Shown here: piece by piece, positions 25,621 through 34,965 of the stretch
Layout: each line of letters opens with the position of its first letter
Numbering within the stretch: the stretch's first letter is position 1
Assembly: GCF_040459645.1 (NCBI RefSeq)
Contig: NZ_JARVHQ010000002.1
Span: forward strand, 62,001 to 126,000
Length of the DNA: 64,000 nt
From: Bacillus cereus group sp. RP43
Lineage (GTDB): Bacteria; Bacillota; Bacilli; Bacillales; Bacillaceae_G
Direction: 5' to 3'
Notes under the pieces: generated by a model
Databases searched by the model: none
Told to the model about the DNA's origin: nothing
What the model saw: the letters and a program-made list of their open reading frames with translations, nothing else
Position numbers and translations under genes: made by a program

Positions 25621-25885
25621 CGAAAAATTTGAAACCCGTCAGGGTTTATTTGATGTACCTACTTTTATGCTATCTATAAAAGATAATAAAAGACTACGTG
25701 AAAAAACCACATTTTGTATAAAAAGATACCTTAAGTTGATGGATGTGGGGTAGCACCACATGCACATCAAGCTAATATTGTAACGTCCCCCCAAAACGAC
25801 AAAAATACTACTTTTATCTTAAAACCACTAGGAAATTCGGTTTTTATAAGAATATAGAATGTATCTTCGTTCGATGATAACGGGG
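25621..25885. mobile_element. IS231 right-end remnant plus a truncated mini-element
   Basis: Bases 25621-25745 resemble the 3' flank of IS231 transposase genes (compare the CAGGGTTTATTT and AGGGTTTATTT stretches here and after 28501). They end in CTTAAGTTGATGGATG. After 13 bp (TGGGGTAGCACCA) an opposed end CATGCACATCAAGCTAAT opens (25759), followed by IS231-like left-end sequence to about 25885. Confidence 0.65.
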
Positions 25886-26195
25886 AAGCACCTCAATCCG
25901 GTATTTAAAAATGGAGATTTGGTATATAATGTTATTGTATTATTTTAAAAGTGAGTGATCCACCATGACAATCAGTTTTTTCCATTCATCAATTAAATTC
26001 GAGGTACGGAAGGATTAATGAACAGTAGAGATTTCTTTTATTAAAAATCTTCCGTGCATAAAAATTGAGGAAGAAAATATATGTTTAGTTATTACAGTAC
26101 ACTTTGTACCAAATTCTATGATTTTACAAAAACTGTGGGATATGCTTTAAGGAGTATTATATAATAAAGTATCAATAATGGAGGTTTAAATTGTT
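25886..26195. other. Intergenic stretch upstream of the GrpB-like gene
   Basis: AT-rich with short interrupted frames and no recognisable motif beyond the GGAGG at 26179. Confidence 0.4.
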
Positions 26196-26714
26196 ATGGC
26201 AGAAAGAACTAAGATGGTTGTAATTGAAAAATACAATCCAAAGTGGAAAGATGATTTTTTTCAAATATCCAAAATGATAAAGAATTATATTGGCGATTTA
26301 ATTACAGATATTGAACATGTTGGTTCCACATCAGTTGAAGGACTACCAGCTAAGCCAATAATTGATATTGATGTGGTTGTTGAAGATATTAAGTTACTTC
26401 CACAAATTATAGAAAGATTAGAAAGTTTCGAATATATTTATCAAGGTGAATGTGGTGTTCCAGGTAGACACGCTTTTCAAAGGGAATTTGAAGAAGATAT
26501 AAAATATCATTTATATGTTTGCCCTAAAGATGGTATTGGCTATATAGAACATATTGCACTTCGTAATTGTTTAAGGCAAAATAATAAGTTAAGAAATGAA
26601 TATGCACAATTAAAAATAGATTTATCTGAGAAGTTTAAATTTGATGTTGATAGCTATTGCGAACATAAATCACCATTTATAGATAAGGTATTAAAGAAAT
26701 GTGGTGTGCGATAA
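26196..26714 (+). CDS. GrpB family protein (nucleotidyltransferase fold)
   Basis: 172 residues. IEHVGSTSVEGLPAKPIIDIDVVVED carries the GSTSVxGLxAKPxxDI signature of the GrpB/UPF0157 family, which has the nucleotidyltransferase superfamily fold. HAFQREFEEDIKYHLYVCP and the later HIALRNCLRQN also fit. Length is normal and the ATG follows GGAGG. The biological substrate is unknown; members are often linked to dephospho-CoA kinase or to drug-resistance neighbourhoods. Stand-alone with a strong terminator 150 bp downstream. Confidence 0.9.
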   Translation: MAERTKMVVIEKYNPKWKDDFFQISKMIKNYIGDLITDIEHVGSTSVEGLPAKPIIDIDVVVEDIKLLPQIIERLESFEYIYQGECGVPGRHAFQREFEEDIKYHLYVCPKDGIGYIEHIALRNCLRQNNKLRNEYAQLKIDLSEKFKFDVDSYCEHKSPFIDKVLKKCGVR

Positions 26715-26866
26715 GCTATATGCACACCACTAGGTTAAATGTGCATAATCTGTAGTTGTGAATATTTTTTTGAATTGTGTACTTAATTATACTTATAAAA
26801 CAAATAAAATATAGACTACATAGATTATTATGTAGTGCAAGAGTCCAATGCGCTAGTTGAAGAACG

Positions 26867-26908
26867 AAGGACATTACATATTAGTCATATAAAATATGTA
26901 ATGTCCTT
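26867..26908. terminator. Strong hairpin terminator
   Basis: AAGGACATTACATAT and ATATGTAATGTCCTT form a perfect 15-bp stem with a 12-nt loop, followed by TAGTTTGTC. Confidence 0.7.
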
Positions 26909-26949
26909 TAGTTTGTCAATCTTTTTTTATTTTTGGGGTGATTACTTTT

Positions 26950-26967
26950 CTTAAGTTGATGGCCATG
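26950..26967 (-). mobile_element. Outward-facing IS231 end next to IS231 copy A
   Basis: CTTAAGTTGATGGCCATG is an IS231 terminal repeat whose body would extend to the left, not into the element at 26979. Sequence to its left (GTGATTACTTTT) matches the reverse of 28659-28672. Confidence 0.7.
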
Positions 26968-26978
26968 TGGCGTGACCC

Positions 26979-28629
26979 TATCGCTATCAAACTAACAAAA
27001 TAAAATATCCCCTAAAATGAAAAAATACGCTATTCTTTCTGTAGAATCATAGGAAAGGATGGCGTTTTTTATGTCTGTTTCTGTGTCTGATGAATTACAA
27101 CTATTTGCTCAAGAGATTCAAAGTTTTTTATCTCCAAATACCTTACGGAATCTTGCTAGAGATGTTGGTTTCGTACAACGAACCAGTAAGTACCAAGCAA
27201 AAGATTTAGTCGCTTTATGTGTATGGGTGAGCCAAAATGTAGCTATGACTTCTTTAACTCAATTATCTAGCTGTTTAGAAGCAGCAACAGCAGTACTTAT
27301 TAGTCCTGAGGGACTGAATCAACGATTTAATAAGGCGGCCGTCCAACTTTTACAACACCTACTAGCCGAACTATTAAGCAAAAAATTGACCTCATCTATG
27401 CCGATTTCTTCTCCATATACTTCTGTTTTCAAGCGTATTCGTATTTTAGATTCGACTGCATTTCAACTTCCAGATCCTTTTTCATCCGTTTATCCAGGTG
27501 CAGGGGGATGCAGCCATACAGCGGGAGTAAAGATTCAGCTTGAGTATGATTTATTAAGTGGACAGTTCCTTCATATTCATACGGTTCCAGGGAAACAACA
27601 TGATCGAACCTACGGTTCCCTGTGTGTTCCAACTGTGACAGCGAATGATTTATGTATCCGAGATTTAGGGTATTTTCATTTGAAAGATCTTCAACACATA
27701 CAAGATAAAAAGGCTTACTATATCTCTCGTATTAAATCAAATACACGTATTTATCAAAAAAATCCCACCCCTGATTATTTTCAAGATGGAAGAATCAAGA
27801 AAGGTACAGAGTATATACAGATAGATATGGAGGCCTTAATGAACTCTCTTCAACCCGGACAAACATGTGAAATATCCGACGCTTATGTAGGAATGACTGA
27901 TAAAGTACCAACTCGCGTGATTGTTCATCAGCTAACAAAAGAACAACAACAAAAACGATTACAAGATCAAGCTGTAAGAGAGAAAAAGAAGGGAATGAAG
28001 TATTCCCCTCGTAGTAAACGTCTCAATGGTATCAATGTATATATGACAAACACCCCTACAGATATTGTCCCGATGGGACAAGTACATGATTGGTATTCTT
28101 TACGTTGGCAAATCGAGATTTTATTTAAAACGTGGAAATCATTCTTTCATATTCAGTATTGTAAAAAGATAAAACGAGAAAGATTGGAATGCCATTTATA
28201 TGGGCAACTGATCGCCATTCTACTCTGTTCTTCTACTATGTTTCAAATGCGACAATTACTTCTTATGAAAAAGAAACGAGAACTGAGTGAATATAAGGCC
28301 ATATATATGATTAAAGATTATTTTCTTCTTATTTATCAAGCCATACAGAAAGACACCCAAGAACTATCAAAAATTCTCATTCGCCTGTTCAACCTCCTAC
28401 AGCAAAACGGGAGAAAATCTCATCGGTATGAGAAAAAAACAGTCTTTGATATATTAGGTGTCGTTTACACTTGTACCGTGTCTGATGATCAAGCGGCCTA
28501 ATTCAAAAAATGACACCCGATAGGGTTTATTTCGTATGCAAATCTTTCAAGTCCCTACACCTAGCCTTTAGAAAAAAGAAACACCTTTTACTATAATTGA
28601 CGTTGTATGAGCTTAGCTTGATAGCGATG
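26979..28629 (+). mobile_element. Complete IS231-type (IS4 family) insertion sequence, copy A
   Basis: 1,651 bp, the usual IS231 size. The left end is TATCGCTATCAAACTAAC and the right end GCTTAGCTTGATAGCGATG, a divergent version of the standard CATGCCCATCAACTTAAG repeat. The 11-bp flanks TGGCGTGACCC and GGGTAGCACCA have the expected target length and GGG..CC pattern but are near-inverted, not direct, copies. Opposed standard IS231 ends lie just outside both flanks. Confidence 0.85.
27071..28501 (+). CDS. IS231-type transposase (IS4 family)
   Basis: 476 residues starting [20 protein letters not shown] residues fit IS4: Asp in RILDSTAFQLPD and in CIRDLGYFHLKD. The signature is [15 protein letters not shown], an exact Y-(2)-R-(3)-E-(6)-K. 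The start at 27071 matches that of the paralogue at 34170 (GGATGGCG then a T-rich spacer before ATG); the ATG at 27059 lies in the ribosome-binding region. The frame is intact, so the element may be active. Confidence 0.93.
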   Translation: MSVSVSDELQLFAQEIQSFLSPNTLRNLARDVGFVQRTSKYQAKDLVALCVWVSQNVAMTSLTQLSSCLEAATAVLISPEGLNQRFNKAAVQLLQHLLAELLSKKLTSSMPISSPYTSVFKRIRILDSTAFQLPDPFSSVYPGAGGCSHTAGVKIQLEYDLLSGQFLHIHTVPGKQHDRTYGSLCVPTVTANDLCIRDLGYFHLKDLQHIQDKKAYYISRIKSNTRIYQKNPTPDYFQDGRIKKGTEYIQIDMEALMNSLQPGQTCEISDAYVGMTDKVPTRVIVHQLTKEQQQKRLQDQAVREKKKGMKYSPRSKRLNGINVYMTNTPTDIVPMGQVHDWYSLRWQIEILFKTWKSFFHIQYCKKIKRERLECHLYGQLIAILLCSSTMFQMRQLLLMKKKRELSEYKAIYMIKDYFLLIYQAIQKDTQELSKILIRLFNLLQQNGRKSHRYEKKTVFDILGVVYTCTVSDDQAA

Positions 28630-28640
28630 GGGTAGCACCA

Positions 28641-28760
28641 CATGTCCATCAACTTAAGAAAAGTAATCATCCCCAAAAAGAAAAAATGAGCTGAATTCTC
28701 AAAATAACTAACTGTAGAGAAAGAGAATTTCCATTTAAGGTGTACTTGGGGTACAGCCGA
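28641..28760. mobile_element. IS231 left-end remnant / mini-element
   Basis: CATGTCCATCAACTTAAG starts an IS231-like left end 11 bp after copy A. The following ~100 bp align with the mini-element at 51275 (shared GAGCTGAATT and GAACTGAATT stretches), after which similarity ends near the GGGGTACAGCC repeat. Confidence 0.65.
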
Positions 28761-28800
28761 GATACGTGTAAAAATAGGTTATAGACTTACTTTTATTTCC
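28748..28800 (+). repeat. Dispersed GGGGTACAGCCGA repeat
   Basis: Matches 22224-22275 over ~45 bp with several differences; a shorter match (ATACAGCCGAGATATA) lies at 34246. Possible transposon tip. Confidence 0.6.
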
Positions 28801-28994
28801 AAATAAACTTAAACTCGGGTCTTCTCTATTATTTTTCAACTTAATGTCATACAACCTAATCATACAATTGAAACGAAGTGTTTTCAGTAGCTAACCAATG
28901 GATGATTAGGGTTAACCCATAGTAGACAAATGTAGCCTTGAATTAAAGTTTGATTAAAAAGTGTGCTCAAACCCTCACTTCACAATAAACAAAT

Positions 28995-29033
28995 AGAAGC
29001 CATTTTGAAAAAAGATTTATTAAAATGACTTCT
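28995..29033. terminator. Hairpin in the gap before the small Cys protein
   Basis: AGAAGCCATTTT and AAAATGACTTCT pair with one mismatch. On the - strand this lies ~90 bp beyond the stop of the gene at 29119. The rest of 28801-29118 holds nothing I can call. Confidence 0.5.
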
Positions 29034-29118
29034 ATATTTGTGCATACATATTGTGTTTTTTTAAAAAATTTTGATAATTTTAGCAAGCGAATAGTGACGA
29101 TTCGCTCTTATTTCAGCA

Positions 29119-29310
29119 TTATCTACATTTACTACATAAAATTTCGTTTGCTCTCTTAGCTAATACTTTATCTAATTGTCCAACAGGCATAGTTTTTTCT
29201 TCAGGTAATACTAAAGAAACTGTAAATCGTTCACCATGTTCGACTGTTTTACCACATTGTGAACATACTAAATTTACATCTTTAAAATGCTCTTTTAATT
29301 TATCTAACAT
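29119..29310 (-). CDS. Small zinc-ribbon-like protein (63 aa)
   Basis: MLDKLKEHFKDVNLVCSQCG starts the protein; a first CxxC (CSQC) and a terminal CSKC make a likely Cys4 metal site, with a central beta region (FTVSLVLPEEKTM). AGGAGG lies 10 nt before the ATG at 29310. Longer in-frame starts overlap the ribosome binding site. Similar short proteins occur across the B. cereus group; their role is unknown to me. Confidence 0.75.
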   Translation of the reverse strand: MLDKLKEHFKDVNLVCSQCGKTVEHGERFTVSLVLPEEKTMPVGQLDKVLAKRANEILCSKCR

Positions 29311-30013
29311 ATCATTCATTCCTCCTATTTGATTGTTTAATATAAAATATATAAATATCATTATATTTATTATACAAGATTAAAAAGAAAACATGGAGTA
29401 GAATTCCAATTCACACCATGTTTAGCAACAACTATTTTATAAATCCGCTATAAAACTTTTTTCAAAACTTCGCGATTTTATTACAAACCAACAACAAAGG
29501 CAGATTTTTCATTGCAAATAAACGAATTGATACCTAGTTATAAGGGGTCACCATATCAAAAAAAGAAAATTGTACGTTTAGACACATTTTAGAAGTAAAT
29601 AAGGGCTCTTTAACCTTTTGTAAAATAATAGGAATCAGAAAAAACAAAGCAGTGTGTCCATGCTATACGGATGTCTTATTTACTAACATCGGTTGCACCT
29701 CACTTTTTAGTATGATGATATTCAATGTGGCTATCATACATTTTTTAAATTGATCCTACTCTGTAGTTCTAGCTGTTTTATTATCATATAATCTGTAAGT
29801 GTTTTGCACCCACACTATTGCATATAAATATTTTTTAAATTTTGTCCGATCTATATTTGTTAGACATAAAATTTGATATTTTCGCACCAAAACTGGAAAA
29901 AAACCTATTTATCAACTTGTTTCTATTTTTTTAACCTTTACACAAGAACCAGATTAACTCCATATCACCTACAGATTACTACTTTAGGATAAATCTTAAG
30001 GAGGTTAAAAAGC
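29311..30013. other. Intergenic region containing the left 47-bp inverted repeat
   Basis: About 700 bases without a convincing gene. It holds the transposon-like repeat at 29544-29590 and an AT-rich leader for the ABC operon; AAGGAGG lies directly before 30014. Confidence 0.5.
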
Positions 30014-31357
30014 ATGAATTTTATCAAGCGATCATTTTTAAGTTTAAAATCAAGAAAGGGAAAGTCACTTATATTACTTGCTATTTTTCTAGTTGTAATT
30101 AATTTGGTGTTTGCTGGTTTTACCATTCAAAGTGCATCAAGTAAAGCTACCGACTTGGCCAGACAACAATTAGGAGCGAATGTTAACTTAAAAATAGATA
30201 TAAACAAATATATAAACAGTGATCAAAATACTGGTGGAGCAAGAACGGTACCTGCTATCGAAGAGAAAGAAGCTGATAAATTAAAGAACTCTAAGTATTT
30301 AGACCACTATAATTATCTAAAAAGTGCTAATGCTGAGCTGAAAGAGCTCCATTATGTCGAATCACTTGGAGGAGCTCAATCATTTGGCCCAAATAATAAT
30401 TTAAATTTCACTTTACAGGGTGTTAGAGATTTTTCTTTATTAGAAGCTGCTCAAGACAGAAAATTAAAACTAGTTGAAGGAAAGGGAATTACGCCAAAAA
30501 CAGTAGGGAAAAACGTTGCTATGATTGAAAAAAGGCTAGCTGAAAAAAACAATTTAAAAGTGGGTGATAAACTGCAAATAGGTGAAGTAATGGAAGAGGA
30601 ACTTACCACGAAAGATCTGGAAATTATAGGAATATATAAGTCTGAAGAAGACTCCTCATCTTTTGGAGGACAATCTTTTGCTTTATTAGAGCCTGCTAAT
30701 CAAATATATGTACCGTATTCTGTTATGAATTCATTGGAAAATGCAATGTATTCATTAAAGGACCCTAAGGATATTGCTGCATTTAAGGAGGAAGCAAAAA
30801 AATTAGGATTACCAGATTACTATGAATTGGATGCACAAGATATGGTATATAAACAAATGATTGGTCCAATCGAAAATATTGCATCTTTTTCGAAAATGAT
30901 TGTAATTATAGCCTCCATTGCAGGTGCAACTATTTTAGGATTAATTATCATGTTATCTATTAAGGAACGAAGAAAAGAAATGGGAATTTTGTTATCTATA
31001 GGCGAGAAAAAGTGGAAGCTAATGGGCCAATTACTAGTTGAGATAGTGTGTATTGCTATATTAGCATTTGGTTTATCTTTATCAACAGGAGAGAAAATTT
31101 CTCAAAAAATCGGTGATAATCTATTATCTAATGAAATAGCAAAGAATGAATATAAATCGGAAGACCCTATAGCACTACTTAGTGGTAATCCTACTGTAGA
31201 AGTAGATCCAGTAGATAATATCGATATAAGTATTTCAACTGAGGGTATAGGAAAAATAGGGGGGCTTGGATTAGGGATCGCTATGCTGGCAACGCTTCTT
31301 CCAGCATTATCTATTCTACGCTTAAATCCAAAACAGATCCTTTTAAAAGATGAATAA
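30014..31357 (+). CDS. ABC transporter permease, FtsX/MacB type
   Basis: 447 residues. An N-terminal helix (LILLAIFLVVINLVFAGF) is followed by a large extracytoplasmic domain (~45-290) and three C-terminal helices (about 295-318, 335-355, 415-435), the FtsX/MacB layout. AAGGAGG precedes the ATG. It lies 11 bp before its ATPase. Such exporters usually move peptides, lipoproteins or antibiotics out of the membrane; substrate unknown. Full length, so likely functional cargo of the inverted-repeat cassette. Confidence 0.87.
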   Translation: MNFIKRSFLSLKSRKGKSLILLAIFLVVINLVFAGFTIQSASSKATDLARQQLGANVNLKIDINKYINSDQNTGGARTVPAIEEKEADKLKNSKYLDHYNYLKSANAELKELHYVESLGGAQSFGPNNNLNFTLQGVRDFSLLEAAQDRKLKLVEGKGITPKTVGKNVAMIEKRLAEKNNLKVGDKLQIGEVMEEELTTKDLEIIGIYKSEEDSSSFGGQSFALLEPANQIYVPYSVMNSLENAMYSLKDPKDIAAFKEEAKKLGLPDYYELDAQDMVYKQMIGPIENIASFSKMIVIIASIAGATILGLIIMLSIKERRKEMGILLSIGEKKWKLMGQLLVEIVCIAILAFGLSLSTGEKISQKIGDNLLSNEIAKNEYKSEDPIALLSGNPTVEVDPVDNIDISISTEGIGKIGGLGLGIAMLATLLPALSILRLNPKQILLKDE

Positions 31358-31368
31358 GGAGGCCCGAT

Positions 31369-32070
31369 ATGGAGACGATTTTACAATTTAAAAACTTAAA
31401 TTATTATTATGAAAGTAACGGAAAAAAAGTAACAATACTAGATAATGTTGATTTTTCTTTTCAAACAGGACATTTCTATACCATTTTAGGTCCATCTGGA
31501 TCTGGTAAAACCACAACGCTTAGCTTAGGTTGTGGGCTGGATATACCTAAAAATGGTTATGTACTGTATAAGGGCAAGGATATTCGGAAAATTGGTTTGG
31601 ATCGATACCGTAATCAATATGTATCTGTGATTTTCCAATCTTATAATTTGATTACCTATATGACGGCTCTTCAGAATGTACTAACGGCAATGGAAATTAC
31701 AGGTGTTAAAGTACAGAATAAAAAAGCAAAAGCATTAGAACTATTAGAGAAAGTAGGACTCACAGAAATAGAAGCGAAACGAAATGTCCTGCAACTAAGT
31801 GGTGGACAACAACAACGTGTAGCAATTGCTCGAGCACTATCCTGCAATGTTGAATTGCTTATTGCTGATGAGCCCACAGGAAACCTTGATGGAGAAACAG
31901 CAAAAGAGATTATTGAGTTGTTTCAGGAGCTCGCCCATCAAGAGAATAAATGTGTAATTGTTGTTACGCATTCACAAGAAGTTGCAAAAAAATCGGATCG
32001 AGCAGTTTATTTAAGTAAAAAGAAGTTAGTAGTAAAAGATATTAATAATAATGTGATTCCTGTCATGTAG
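31369..32070 (+). CDS. ABC transporter ATP-binding protein, LolD/MacB type
   Basis: 233 residues. Walker A GPSGSGKT near 42, signature LSGGQQQRVAIARAL near 143, Walker B LLIADEPTGNLD near 163 and the switch His in VVTHSQEV near 202 are all intact. The PTGNLD extension is typical of the MacB/LolD subfamily and pairs with the FtsX-type permease directly upstream. GGAGG precedes the ATG. Confidence 0.92.
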   Translation: METILQFKNLNYYYESNGKKVTILDNVDFSFQTGHFYTILGPSGSGKTTTLSLGCGLDIPKNGYVLYKGKDIRKIGLDRYRNQYVSVIFQSYNLITYMTALQNVLTAMEITGVKVQNKKAKALELLEKVGLTEIEAKRNVLQLSGGQQQRVAIARALSCNVELLIADEPTGNLDGETAKEIIELFQELAHQENKCVIVVTHSQEVAKKSDRAVYLSKKKLVVKDINNNVIPVM

Positions 32071-32097
32071 TCAGAATTCAAAAAACACAACTAAGCG

Positions 32098-32143
32098 ACC
32101 TGGGTCCTATATTGAAATGGACTCAGGTTATTAAATTTTTTTT
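32098..32143 (+). terminator. Terminator of the ABC operon
   Basis: ACCTGGGTCC and GGACTCAGGT pair with one mismatch, followed by a TTTTTTTTT tract. Confidence 0.8.
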
Positions 32144-32189
32144 GCAACCTTTGATGATTATACAAGGGGGATGATATCATGTTTCATTT

Positions 32190-32495
32190 ATGGAGGCCTT
32201 CCACTTCATTGCTAATGGTCAGGCAGAATCTCCAAGGTTTTTAGAGAGGAATATGAGATATGAGACTGGTTCAGCTCTTGAATTAAGCGTGGATAAAGCA
32301 AATATTCCATGGAAAGAAGCTATTGAAGATAGTGGAACTAAACAAGGAAAGACACCATATGAAGTATTAAATACGTACTTTAATATAAATAATACGCCCA
32401 CAATTGAAAATAAAAGAAAAGAAATTAAAGAGAACAATGACTATGAAACACTTTTAGAACAAGGAGAAAAACTGGTGAAAATAAGTAACGAGTAA
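32190..32495 (+). CDS. Short unknown ORF, possibly a gene remnant
   Basis: 101 residues, MEAFHFIANGQAESPRFL onward, hydrophilic, Lys/Glu/Asn-rich at the end. The annotated ATG lacks a good ribosome binding site; a better one (AAGGGGGATG) serves an ATG at 32179 in another frame, suggesting a frameshift near the start. Upstream lies TGCAACC, resembling an ECF -35 element. I do not recognise the family; it may be the C-terminal part of a larger gene. Confidence 0.45.
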   Translation: MEAFHFIANGQAESPRFLERNMRYETGSALELSVDKANIPWKEAIEDSGTKQGKTPYEVLNTYFNINNTPTIENKRKEIKENNDYETLLEQGEKLVKISNE

Positions 32496-32733
32496 AGAAA
32501 ACTTGGTTTTGATAATTTATTTTGAACCTAACGTGCAGGTAACTAATTAATTTGTGTCCAAAATGTGTCTAAACGTACAATTTTCTTTTTTTGATATGGT
32601 GACCCCATGCCCATCAACTTAAGAACAGAAACAAAATGAACTTTCGTTCATATGAATGAAAAAACTCTTAAAACACTTTGTACCCTTAAAAATGAACATG
32701 CCAAATAAACCTCAATCGGCCAAATTTCAAAAA

Positions 32734-34170
32734 TTATGCAGATTTCTTTTGTCTTCTTAATCCATTATACTCATAGACAACACCCAAAATATCAAAGACT
32801 GTTTTCTTCTCATATCGGTGAGACTTTCGTCCATTCTTCTGTAGAAGGTGGAACAGACGGATAAGAGTCTTTGTTACTTCTTGGGTGTTTTGTTGTATGG
32901 CTTGATACAAAATGTATAAATGATCTTGAATCATTCCAATTGCTTTATATTCGCTTAATTCCTTTTGTTTCTTTTCCAAAATCAATTGTCGCATCTTAAA
33001 CATAGTAGAAGAACATAGAAAAATGGCAATGAGCTTTCCATAAACATGGCATTCTAATCGCTCTTGTTTGATATTTTGCCAATGATGAATTTGAAATAAG
33101 GATTTCCAAGTTTTAAAAATGATTTCAATTTGCCAGCGGAGAGAGTAAAAATCATGTATTTGTTCCATCGGAACCCATTCCAAAGGTGTATTAGTAACAT
33201 AAATGTTCATACCAGTTAATCGTTTGCTTTTCTCTGAATACGTAATACCCTTTTTACTTTCCGTATACACTTGTTTTTTCTTACGTTCTCGAAGTTGCTT
33301 TTCAGTTAATCGATATATAATAACTCGTGTAAATAGTTTTTTATCCTTTCCAATATAAGCTTCTGTTATTTCATGGACCTGTCCTGGTTTTAACGTATTC
33401 ATAATGTGTTCTAAATCAACTTTGATGTACTGAGATTGTTTTTTTACTGTCCCATTTCGAAAGTATTCAGGAAACTCATTTTTGATATACACCATATTAT
33501 TTAGTTTAAGCCGCGATATATAATACACGCCACGTTGGTCCATTTGATCTAAATCATCCAGTGAATAATAGCCTAAATCCCGAATACATAGATCGCCAGG
33601 TCGTAATGTCGCTAAACATTCTGTTCCAAAGGTCTTATCATTGTTCTTCCCCGGTTCAACTTGAAAATTTAAAAACTGTCCGCTATGTAAATCATATTCT
33701 AATTGAATCTTTATACCCGCTGTTTGTGCACAACCACCTGACCCAGGATACACATTAGCTAAATGTTTTGGTACTTGAAAAATCGTTGCATCTAAAATAC
33801 GAATCTGTTGAAAATAGGTGGTTGAAGAGCTTGGAATCAATGATGTTTCACAAATTTTATTTTTTAATAATGTGGAAAAAATATGCTTTAAAAAGCAAAC
33901 TGCCTTCTTATTGAAACGTTTATTGAGTCCTTCTGGACTCATAAGAGTTCCTGTAACAGCATGCAGTTGACTACACAGTCGAACTAATGAATCACTCGCA
34001 ACACGTTGACTAACCCAGACACAGATAATAGCTAAATCATGACCTGAAAATTTACGCTTTCGTTTTACAAAATTTAGTTCCCTAGCAAGATTCTCTAAAA
34101 ATGAAGGAGTAAGATGTTGATGCAACTCTTCAGCAAATAATTGTAATTCATCAGAAATTGATAGATACAT
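32734..34170 (-). CDS. IS231-type transposase (IS4 family), element B
   Basis: 478 residues starting [20 protein letters not shown]. Asp in [13 protein letters not shown] and [13 protein letters not shown], plus [15 protein letters not shown], give the IS4 DDE and YREK motifs. The sequence is similar over its whole length to copy A but clearly diverged, so they are different IS231 variants. The frame is intact and the ends are perfect, so it could mobilise the sigma-factor genes behind it. Confidence 0.93.
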   Translation of the reverse strand: MYLSISDELQLFAEELHQHLTPSFLENLARELNFVKRKRKFSGHDLAIICVWVSQRVASDSLVRLCSQLHAVTGTLMSPEGLNKRFNKKAVCFLKHIFSTLLKNKICETSLIPSSSTTYFQQIRILDATIFQVPKHLANVYPGSGGCAQTAGIKIQLEYDLHSGQFLNFQVEPGKNNDKTFGTECLATLRPGDLCIRDLGYYSLDDLDQMDQRGVYYISRLKLNNMVYIKNEFPEYFRNGTVKKQSQYIKVDLEHIMNTLKPGQVHEITEAYIGKDKKLFTRVIIYRLTEKQLRERKKKQVYTESKKGITYSEKSKRLTGMNIYVTNTPLEWVPMEQIHDFYSLRWQIEIIFKTWKSLFQIHHWQNIKQERLECHVYGKLIAIFLCSSTMFKMRQLILEKKQKELSEYKAIGMIQDHLYILYQAIQQNTQEVTKTLIRLFHLLQKNGRKSHRYEKKTVFDILGVVYEYNGLRRQKKSA

Positions 34171-34295
34171 ACAAAGACGCCATCCTCTCTTTTTGAATTT
34201 ATACTGAAAGAATAGCGTTTTTTTTCACTTTTAAATAGTCTATTAAGAGATACAGCCGAGATATAATAAGGATTATGAAGCATTGTACTTAAAGT

Positions 34296-34332
34296 AACCT
34301 TAGTTCGGGTATTCGCTGAGCTAAGGTTTTTT
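34296..34332 (+). terminator. Hairpin terminator upstream of the sigma factor gene
   Basis: AACCTTAG and CTAAGGTT pair around a 17-nt loop and are followed by TTTTTTA. It would insulate the sigma operon from transcripts entering from the left. Confidence 0.6.
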
Positions 34333-34346
34333 TATTTAAAGTTTCT

Positions 34347-34376
34347 TGCAACCATTTTAAGGCATATACAGTCTAA
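34347..34376 (+). promoter_or_regulatory. Candidate ECF-type autoregulatory promoter
   Basis: TGCAACC (34347-34353), a 15-bp spacer and CAGTCTAA (34369-34376) resemble the AACC and CGTC-like -35/-10 pair of ECF sigma factors. It sits ~45 bp before the sigma gene, where self-activation would be expected. Confidence 0.5.
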
Positions 34377-34422
34377 TAGTTATATAAAACATAAATGGTA
34401 GATTTCTAAGGGGGAATTTAAA

Positions 34423-34965
34423 ATGGAGCTGCTCATAAAGCGAGCTCAAAAAGGTGATGAGGAAGCCTTTATTGAAGCAATTGATATATTAATGCCACAA
34501 ATGTATAAGGTGGCAAAAGCACGCTTGAAAAATGAAGAAGATATAGGTGATGCAATACAGGAAACGATTTTGTCTGCTTTTACAAATTTAAAAAAGGTAA
34601 AAGAACCAGGGTATTTTAAAACATGGATTACAAAAATATTAATGAATAAATGTAATGATATAGTACGAAAAAATAAGGTTTTATATGTGGACGATTATGG
34701 GAAAGTGCAGGGAGAACAAATCGTAAAAGAAAATATCGAACAAAAGCTTGAATTTGATAATATGCTTAGTTATTTAAGTGTGGAGTATCGTTTAGTAATC
34801 GTACTCTATTATGTAAATAAATTTAAAACAAAAGAAATTGCAGAGATTTTAAATGAAAAAGAAGGAACGATTAAATCAAGACTACATAGAGCAAGGCAAC
34901 AGTTAAAAGAACAATATTTAAAAGAAGACTGGGAGAATGTAAATAATGGGGGGAATTTAAAATGA
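34423..34965 (+). CDS. ECF-type RNA polymerase sigma factor
   Basis: 180 residues. Region 2 is visible as DAIQETILSAFTNLKKVKEPGYFKTW and region 4 as YRLVIVLYYVNKFKTKEIAEIL followed by KEGTIKSRLHRARQQLK, the helix-turn-helix that reads the -35 element. Short length without regions 1 and 3 is the ECF form. AAGGGGGAA precedes the ATG. The ATG of the next gene overlaps this stop (ATGA), so sigma factor and regulator are made together. Confidence 0.93.
   Translation: MELLIKRAQKGDEEAFIEAIDILMPQMYKVAKARLKNEEDIGDAIQETILSAFTNLKKVKEPGYFKTWITKILMNKCNDIVRKNKVLYVDDYGKVQGEQIVKENIEQKLEFDNMLSYLSVEYRLVIVLYYVNKFKTKEIAEILNEKEGTIKSRLHRARQQLKEQYLKEDWENVNNGGNLK

Larger units (their letters stand above)
29544..32606. 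mobile_element. 3.06-kb cassette bounded by perfect 47-bp inverted repeats
   Basis: Left repeat 29544-29590 begins GGGGTCACCATATCAAAAAA and ends GACACATTTT; 32560-32606 is its exact reverse complement over 47 bp. GGGG-start repeats of this length are typical of Tn3-family transposons, but the unit holds no transposase or resolvase, only an ABC exporter and a short ORF. No 5-bp target duplication is seen (TATAA versus ATGCC), and the right end abuts an IS231-type element. Confidence 0.8.

Noticed and set aside
27429..27632. - strand ORF inside the IS231 transposase
   Set aside because: Shadow of the transposase frame.
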